A stretch of 64,000 nt of DNA, taken from Selenomonadales bacterium 4137-cl (GTDB lineage: Bacteria; Bacillota; Negativicutes; Sporomusales; UBA7701). The stretch spans positions 4,178,001-4,242,000 of the forward strand of contig JAUOZS010000001.1 in the NCBI GenBank assembly GCA_032334055.1. Reading direction: 5' to 3'. Under the pieces are notes generated by a model. It did no database searches and had not been told where the DNA came from. It saw only the letters and a program-made list of their open reading frames with translations. Shown here piece after piece: positions 58,911 through 64,000 of the stretch. Within the stretch, counting starts at the first letter, position 1; every line of letters begins with the position of its first letter. The translations under genes were made by a program, and so were the position numbers.

Positions 58911-59851
58911 AGAGGGCCGTTATCGTTGGCTCCGGTGGGCAGGATGGTACGATATTACATGAGCAATTGAAAAATCGCGGCTACGCTATCATTGGAATAG
59001 CCAGAGAAGTGGTAACTACTACCGAGATTGAATATCCGCGCACAGTCATCGATATCGCTGATTTCGGACAAGTGCGTGCGCTGCTCAGGGACTTTCAACC
59101 CCACGAAGTATACTATTTGGCTGCTTTCCATCAGTCGTCGCAGGACTCTCAGTTGGACGAAATAGAGCTTTTTCAGAAGAGCTATCGAGTAAATGTAGAG
59201 TATCTGGTTCATTTTCTCGAAGCAATCCGCAAACATGCTACTAAAACACGCTTGTTTTATGCCGCGTCGTCGCACGTTTTCGGCGATGGAACCGGTGAAT
59301 GCCAGGATGAGGAGACACCTCTGAACCCGGTATGTGTTTATGGCATGACCAAGGCTGCCGGCCTGCTCGCTTGCCGATATTACCGCGACAAATACGCCGT
59401 ATTCGCGACAACCGGCATTCTTTACAACCATGAATCGCGCTACCGGAGCCCCAATTTCGTATCGAAGAAAATCATCAAAAGCGCTGTGGACATAAAAAAC
59501 GGCCAAACCGAAAAGTTGGTGCTGGGGAATTTAAAGGCCGAAATAGACTGGGGCTTTGCACCCGATTACGCTGAGGCCATGCACAGCTTGCTGGAGATTG
59601 ATGTAGCGGGAGAGTATATTATCGCCACCGGACAGAAGCATACCGTTCTCGATTTTGTAGTGACGGCATTTTCGTTACTCGGGCTCAACTGGGAGAAATA
59701 CGTAATCGAAGATGTCGAACTGATCCAAAAACCCAGCTTCCTGCGGATAGGAAATCCGCAAAAACTAACGGCAGCTACCGGCTGGAAACCGAAGACAAGC
59801 TTTGAACAGATGATCCAAATTCTATTGAGAGACGAGGGGGCATTGGTTTGA
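58907..59851 (+). CDS. Gmd-related NDP-sugar dehydratase/epimerase
   Basis: A 314-residue extended SDR related to GDP-mannose 4,6-dehydratase. AVIVGSGGQDGTILHEQLK at 4-22, AASSHVFGDG near 121, VYGMTKAAGLLACRYY near 143 with the Tyr-x3-Lys pair, and GILYNHESRYRSPNFVSKKI near 170 are visible. It is shorter and more divergent than the true Gmd at 61954, and the G-Q-D-G motif is shared. It may act on the Gmd product or on another GDP-sugar such as a heptose. It overlaps both neighbours. Confidence 0.78.
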   Translation: MKRAVIVGSGGQDGTILHEQLKNRGYAIIGIAREVVTTTEIEYPRTVIDIADFGQVRALLRDFQPHEVYYLAAFHQSSQDSQLDEIELFQKSYRVNVEYLVHFLEAIRKHATKTRLFYAASSHVFGDGTGECQDEETPLNPVCVYGMTKAAGLLACRYYRDKYAVFATTGILYNHESRYRSPNFVSKKIIKSAVDIKNGQTEKLVLGNLKAEIDWGFAPDYAEAMHSLLEIDVAGEYIIATGQKHTVLDFVVTAFSLLGLNWEKYVIEDVELIQKPSFLRIGNPQKLTAATGWKPKTSFEQMIQILLRDEGALV

Positions 59852-60846
59852 AACTGGATGCGGCCAATAGAGAAACTTGCGATACCCCTTTTTCCTCGAT
59901 TTTTGAACGTTACTATAGCAGTGAAACATTTCGCGATCGTTATCGCTCAGAGCCAGAGAACGCCGTGGACGTAATTATTCCAGTCATTCACACCAACGAA
60001 TTGTGGCGCGCCAACCTGCTTTCCATCTACCGGGAAGTACCGGTCAATCGTCTGCTTATCTCCGACGGAGGGTGCATAGACAATTCCATTAACGTGGCGA
60101 AAGAATTTCCCCGCGTTATCGTCTTGGATCATCACCAGTACACCTCTTTGGGATATTGTTTGCGTCTGCTGATTGAGGAAGTAGAAACCGAATGGTTTTT
60201 GTATTTGCATTCCGATGTTTATCTGCCTGACAACTGGTTCTGTGCCATGAAAAAACATCAAGAAAACTACGACTGGTTTGGTTGTCCTCAGCAGATAACA
60301 GTTATGGTTGAGTACAAAAACGTCGACAAGCTAGGAGATGAACCACGGCCTTATGCCGGGAGTCAGATGGGGAAGAGGTCAGCCTTTGTCGAAGGATTAA
60401 AAAAAATAGATGACGACTACGTATATCGCCAGGAAGATCTTGTCCTGAAGGAGTTGGTCGAAAAGTCCGGGTTCAGGCATGGGTGGGTCGAGGATACCTA
60501 TCATTACCACCAAGTGATGCACAAGGACAGCCCGTGGGCACGGAACTTGAAGCGGGTTCAGGTCGAGGTTGAATGGTCCGAAGTGGAAAGAAAAAGACAA
60601 GCGGAAACGCAACTGAAGGGATTGGTCAAATATCTTTATCCTTCTCCCAACCTGGTGGCTGAAGCCGAAGCGGTGATTTCCATACTGCTCGACATAGGTG
60701 GAACGGATTGGACGGAAATAAGTAAGTGGATCAAAAAAACAAATCCCGTCTGGCTTGAACACATCAAGTATTGGCGTATTCAAATGAAAAGGCTCGTCAG
60801 AAGCAAAATAGCGAGACTATACAGAAGTATCCGGAGCTGCAAATAA
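59848..60846 (+). CDS. glycosyltransferase, GT-A fold (GT2-like)
   Basis: A 332-residue protein. The core VDVIIPVIHTNELWRANLLS near 39 is a GT2-like start, LLISDGGCIDNS near 68 the acceptor-side pattern and WFLYLHSDVYLPDNWF near 112 holds the D-x-D-like metal site (H-S-D-V-Y). A His/Tyr-rich segment (WVEDTYHYHQVMHKD) near 215 is unusual. Donor and acceptor are unknown. The start is TTG at 59848, overlapping the previous stop, so translation is probably coupled. Confidence 0.75.
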   Translation: MKLDAANRETCDTPFSSIFERYYSSETFRDRYRSEPENAVDVIIPVIHTNELWRANLLSIYREVPVNRLLISDGGCIDNSINVAKEFPRVIVLDHHQYTSLGYCLRLLIEEVETEWFLYLHSDVYLPDNWFCAMKKHQENYDWFGCPQQITVMVEYKNVDKLGDEPRPYAGSQMGKRSAFVEGLKKIDDDYVYRQEDLVLKELVEKSGFRHGWVEDTYHYHQVMHKDSPWARNLKRVQVEVEWSEVERKRQAETQLKGLVKYLYPSPNLVAEAEAVISILLDIGGTDWTEISKWIKKTNPVWLEHIKYWRIQMKRLVRSKIARLYRSIRSCK

Positions 60847-60870
60847 CATGGGAATATGGGTGAGTTGCTG

Positions 60871-61926
60871 ATGGACAATTACGAAGATAGACTGAAATCG
60901 GCCTTAATAAATCAGCACAAAAAATGGTTTGACCACAATACGCGATCTTTACGACCAGAGCATGCGCAAGAGATTAATTGTCCAGTCTGTGATTTGGCCG
61001 CGCATAAATTATATTTCCAAAAGGATTGGTTCAAATTTGTAAAGTGCTCCGAATGTGGTATGGTTTTTCTGAATCCACGGCTGAACGAAAAGGCAACATA
61101 CGATTTTTATAATAGCGAATGGACCGCCATCTATAACGAACGAAAGTTCGACGCCGTACCGAGGACAATAAAGCTAGATGACATCATTAACGAAACTAAC
61201 CTCAACTTACTTGAAAACTTCGCTGACAAAAGAACGGATGGAAACAGAGGCAATCTTCTCGAAATTGGTACAGGCAGTGGGTTTTTTATTCGCAAGGCGG
61301 TAGAACATGGTTACAATGCTTATGGGGTCGAACTTAACTATAACAACTGCATGAAAGTAAAAGACTTGCTCGGTGATAACATCATTAACGCCGATCTATA
61401 TTCAGCCCGGTTTTCCGCGAGGATGTTCGATGTCATTTACATGCGGGACGTATTTGAACATGTACCTGATCCGAAGAGAATGCTGTATGAAATGAACCGG
61501 ATCGCTAACGACGGCTGTGTAATATACATCGAAGTTCCCAATATCGAAGGCCTGATCTACAAAATCGTTAAAGAAAAGCATGTCTGTGTATTCGGTTTTG
61601 AGCATCTGAACTATTGGTCACCGCAATCTCTTGCGCGAATTCTAGGAACCTGCGGGTTTGAAGTCGCAGAAATTAAACACGAATCGTTGGACTTTACTCT
61701 CAGCAGACTGCTGGCCCATTTTTGCGAGGCAAGCTTTACAAGCATTGAGCCAGTGCACTATCCCGCAATCGTCAAGCTATTAGCGAGGTTTGTTAGTCTG
61801 GGGTTTTCCCTGCCCCTCCTATCGACCATTGATAAGCGGCTTACGCCATTGATAGCCGACTCCATGAGGCGCGGTAGCGTAATAAAAACGATTGCCAGAA
61901 AAACTGGGGATATTTTGTTAATATGA
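60871..61926 (+). CDS. class I SAM-dependent methyltransferase with zinc-ribbon N-terminus
   Basis: A 351-residue protein. An N-terminal Cys4 motif (CPVC and CSEC, in INCPVCDLA and VKCSECGMVFLNPR) is followed by a Methyltransf_23-type SAM fold, motif I LLEIGTGSGFFIRKAVEHGY near 127. MRDVFEHVPDPKRMLYEMNR near 190 and EHLNYWSPQSLARIL near 245 are typical of O-antigen methyltransferases. It may methylate a sugar hydroxyl or cap the chain end recognised by Wzt. ATG 60871 has gggtgag at better spacing than ATG 60856. Confidence 0.83.
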   Translation: MDNYEDRLKSALINQHKKWFDHNTRSLRPEHAQEINCPVCDLAAHKLYFQKDWFKFVKCSECGMVFLNPRLNEKATYDFYNSEWTAIYNERKFDAVPRTIKLDDIINETNLNLLENFADKRTDGNRGNLLEIGTGSGFFIRKAVEHGYNAYGVELNYNNCMKVKDLLGDNIINADLYSARFSARMFDVIYMRDVFEHVPDPKRMLYEMNRIANDGCVIYIEVPNIEGLIYKIVKEKHVCVFGFEHLNYWSPQSLARILGTCGFEVAEIKHESLDFTLSRLLAHFCEASFTSIEPVHYPAIVKLLARFVSLGFSLPLLSTIDKRLTPLIADSMRRGSVIKTIARKTGDILLI

Positions 61927-61953
61927 TGGAAAAAAATACCAAAAGGAGCAACT

Positions 61954-63045
61954 ATGAAAAAAGTAGCATTGATTACCGGGATAACAGGGCAAGATGGGGC
62001 ATACCTAGCCCAGTTTCTGTTAAATAAAGGCTATATCGTTCACGGACTGCGCCGCAGAAGTTCTTCTTTCAATACCGGAAGAATCGACCATATCTACCGC
62101 GATATCCATGAGACGGACGTTAAATTTTTCCTTCACTACGGTGACCTAACCGACGCGACAAATATAATCCGCATAATTCAACAGGTTCAACCTGACGAGA
62201 TTTACAATCTGGCTGCGCAAAGTCATGTCCATATTTCTTTTGAGACGCCAGAATACACCGCAAATGCCGATGCACTTGGAACATTGCGAATTCTAGAAGC
62301 AATACGTATTCTGGGGTTGAACCAGAAATGCAGATTCTATCAGGCATCAACGAGCGAGCTTTTCGGGAAAACCGCCGATTTTGCTCCCCAAAACGAGAAA
62401 ACCCCCTTTTATCCGCGGAGCCCATATGCTGCTGCGAAGATATATTCATACTGGATTACGGTCAATTATCGCGAAGCATATAAAATCTTTGGATGCAACG
62501 GTATACTATTTAACCATGAGTCCCCCAAGCGTGGAGAGACATTTGTCACCCGCAAGATTACCCGGGCCGCCGCCAGAATCAAACTAGGTCTTCAGGAGAA
62601 TCTTTTCCTCGGGAACCTTAACGCAAGTCGGGATTGGGGTTATGCCGGCGACTACGTTGAAGCAATGTGGATGATGTTACAGCAAGCGGAGCCAGATGAC
62701 TATGTGATAGCCACAGGCGAAACTCATACAGTACGCGAGTTTGTTGAACTGGCATTTAAAGAAGTCGGGATAAGTATAGTTTGGAAGGGAATTGGTATTG
62801 ACGAAACGGGGATAGACTCAGAAACCGGCAAAGTGCTAGTAAAAATAGACTCGCGCTATTTTCGACCTACGGAAGTTGATTTCTTGCTCGGTGATCCATC
62901 GAAGGCAAACAATTTGCTCGACTGGAAACCCCGAACTGCTTTTTCGGAATTAGTCAAGATGATGGTGACCCATGATCTGCAATCGTCAGAACGAGACATT
63001 CTATGTAGGCAGAACGGTTTTCAATATGAACACAGCGGAGTCTAA
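61954..63045 (+). CDS. gmd: GDP-mannose 4,6-dehydratase
   Basis: A 363-residue canonical Gmd that converts GDP-mannose to GDP-4-keto-6-deoxymannose. ALITGITGQDGAYLAQFLLN at 5-24, VHGLRRRSSSFNTGRIDHIY near 32, YQASTSELFG near 129, SPYAAAKIYSYW near 151, LFNHESPKRGETFVTRKI near 180 and GEFV-type ending regions are present. The product feeds GDP-rhamnose, GDP-fucose, GDP-perosamine or a C-methylated derivative; no RmD, Fcl or Per gene was recognised in the window. Shine-Dalgarno aaggagc is 8 bases before the ATG. Confidence 0.95.
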   Translation: MKKVALITGITGQDGAYLAQFLLNKGYIVHGLRRRSSSFNTGRIDHIYRDIHETDVKFFLHYGDLTDATNIIRIIQQVQPDEIYNLAAQSHVHISFETPEYTANADALGTLRILEAIRILGLNQKCRFYQASTSELFGKTADFAPQNEKTPFYPRSPYAAAKIYSYWITVNYREAYKIFGCNGILFNHESPKRGETFVTRKITRAAARIKLGLQENLFLGNLNASRDWGYAGDYVEAMWMMLQQAEPDDYVIATGETHTVREFVELAFKEVGISIVWKGIGIDETGIDSETGKVLVKIDSRYFRPTEVDFLLGDPSKANNLLDWKPRTAFSELVKMMVTHDLQSSERDILCRQNGFQYEHSGV

Positions 63046-63106
63046 AAAGATAGCCCAAGTTGGTTTTTGTTCCTTAGAGCATCCAGTAAGTTAACAGGAG
63101 ATTATT

Positions 63107-64000
63107 ATGAAGCTCGAACAAGATATGTCCCTAATCAATGAATTAGAGAATGAATTTCCTGTTCAACACTGGACGATTGCCGATATTCATATATGGCCGC
63201 TAATACGGATACCTTTGAGTTTCACACTCAATGCCCAGGGGAGTGAAGCTAAGCGTTATAAAACCACCGGAGATAAACGAATTCTTAACAAAATTCGACA
63301 AATAATATCTTTTGGTTCAGGTGCATTGCGGCAGTTATCGGCTTCACTAAAAGACAACCAGCATAATGATTGTACCGAAAGAGCTGACGTTTTAATAATT
63401 TCAGCAACTAAAGACCGATTGCTAAAATTGCCGAATGGCCAATACTATGATATCCATTGTGATTATATTTCGGATGCAATAAAGAAGTTAGGCAAGCGGG
63501 TATTGACATATGAAATCGCGCCGCAAAACCACTACTTGCTACCGAGATACAGTATATCCCACTTTTCGCAAGCACAACTTGATTGGATTCGAATAAAAGC
63601 CGAAATAGAATTCTTGGCAAACCGGAAGCCTTTGGCTAAGGTTAAGTTACCTAGCTATGATGACTTTCGCCGAGCCCTAGAAGAACGGAACATTTATTTC
63701 TCTCTTCCCTCCCCAGAACAACTACTTAAGCAAGTTTTTGTAATTAGCAGGACTGCTGCATACTTTGAAAAAGTAATTAAAAGCAAAAGAATTAGCTTAG
63801 CTATGGTTTGTGATTATTGTAGCACTGCCGGCCTAGCAATGAATTTGGCTTGCAGGCGCATGGGAATTATATCCGTCGATATTCAGCACGGCGTGGCTGG
63901 AAATCTCCACGGCTCATACAGCCGTTGGACGAAGGTTCCTCTGACAGGCTACGAGTTATTGCCCAAAATTTTCTGGTGCTGGTCTGAAGACGACGTTGCA
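63107..64000 (+). CDS. partial surface-polysaccharide protein of unknown function, cut by the window end
   Basis: An open frame of 298 codons without a stop, starting at ATG 63107 with aacaggag at good spacing. Near residue 260 it reads SVDIQHGVAGNLHGSY and then GYELLPKIFWCWSEDD. A His-Gly-Val block followed by a Pro-Gly/Trp-rich segment occurs in GT-B-like capsule and O-antigen biosynthesis proteins, so a transferase role is possible. An earlier ADVLIISATKDRLLK may start a lobe. The C-terminus is missing. AT-rich composition matches the surrounding locus. Confidence 0.7.
   Translation, partial: MKLEQDMSLINELENEFPVQHWTIADIHIWPLIRIPLSFTLNAQGSEAKRYKTTGDKRILNKIRQIISFGSGALRQLSASLKDNQHNDCTERADVLIISATKDRLLKLPNGQYYDIHCDYISDAIKKLGKRVLTYEIAPQNHYLLPRYSISHFSQAQLDWIRIKAEIEFLANRKPLAKVKLPSYDDFRRALEERNIYFSLPSPEQLLKQVFVISRTAAYFEKVIKSKRISLAMVCDYCSTAGLAMNLACRRMGIISVDIQHGVAGNLHGSYSRWTKVPLTGYELLPKIFWCWSEDDVA

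Overview
The window comes from a diderm Firmicute of the class Negativicutes (Sporomusa / Pelosinus / Anaeromusa-like). The evidence is a complete LPS lipid A-Kdo-Lpt gene set lying directly next to two OmpM-type outer-membrane porins with an N-terminal SLH domain. SLH porins that tether the outer membrane to peptidoglycan are a hallmark of this class. Nearly every gene is on the + strand, with short gaps and many ATGA/GTGA stop-start overlaps.

Region 1 (143-14024) is a GC-rich core-envelope operon. It holds lpxB, msbA, waaA, lpxK, kdsB, kdsA, kdsD, kdsC, an LpxL-type acyltransferase, lptC, lptA, lptB, one LptF/G permease and a DUF3084 coiled-coil membrane protein, and ends at a clear terminator (14041-14073). 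Region 2 (14393-20872) is the outer-membrane module: OmpM-like porin 1, a divergent RuvC/YqgF-like protein, a structured leader followed by OmpM-like porin 2, two secreted proteins of unknown function and a short LptD. Most of these are separate units with their own terminators. Region 3 (20892-31889) makes ADP-heptose and the inner core: two HldE-type kinases, the adenylyltransferase, GmhA, HldD, GmhB, three family 9 heptosyltransferases, a WaaE-like GT2, a GT4 and an O-antigen ligase (WaaL), again closed by a terminator.

Region 4 (32007 to the window end) is a long O-antigen/surface glycan locus, visibly more AT-rich than regions 1-3 and most so from about 53.3 to 57.5 kb, which suggests modular acquisition. 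Its parts are: a WbpM-like 4,6-dehydratase; a WbpA-WbpB-WbpD-WbpE set for a UDP-2,3-diacetamido uronic acid; a winged-helix regulator with a decayed nucleotidyltransferase-like domain; a nine-gene legionaminic acid pathway of the GDP-linked (Campylobacter Ptm/Leg) type; a membrane acyltransferase; a WbpG-HisF-HisH sugar amidination module; two Gfo/Idh oxidoreductases; a Wzm/Wzt ABC exporter with a C-terminal glycan-binding domain; an SGNH hydrolase; two unfamiliar GT-B-like proteins (one cut by the window end); and a C-methyltransferase, Gmd-family and second-methyltransferase set that points to a methyl-branched or methyl-capped deoxysugar.

Taken together, regions 1 and 3 build and transport a heptose-containing LPS core, WaaL joins the O-chain, and region 4 supplies unusual charged sugars (a nonulosonic acid and a diamino-uronic acid, at least one probably carrying an acetamidino group) and an ABC-dependent export route. 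No CRISPR array, insertion sequence, tRNA or rRNA was recognised.
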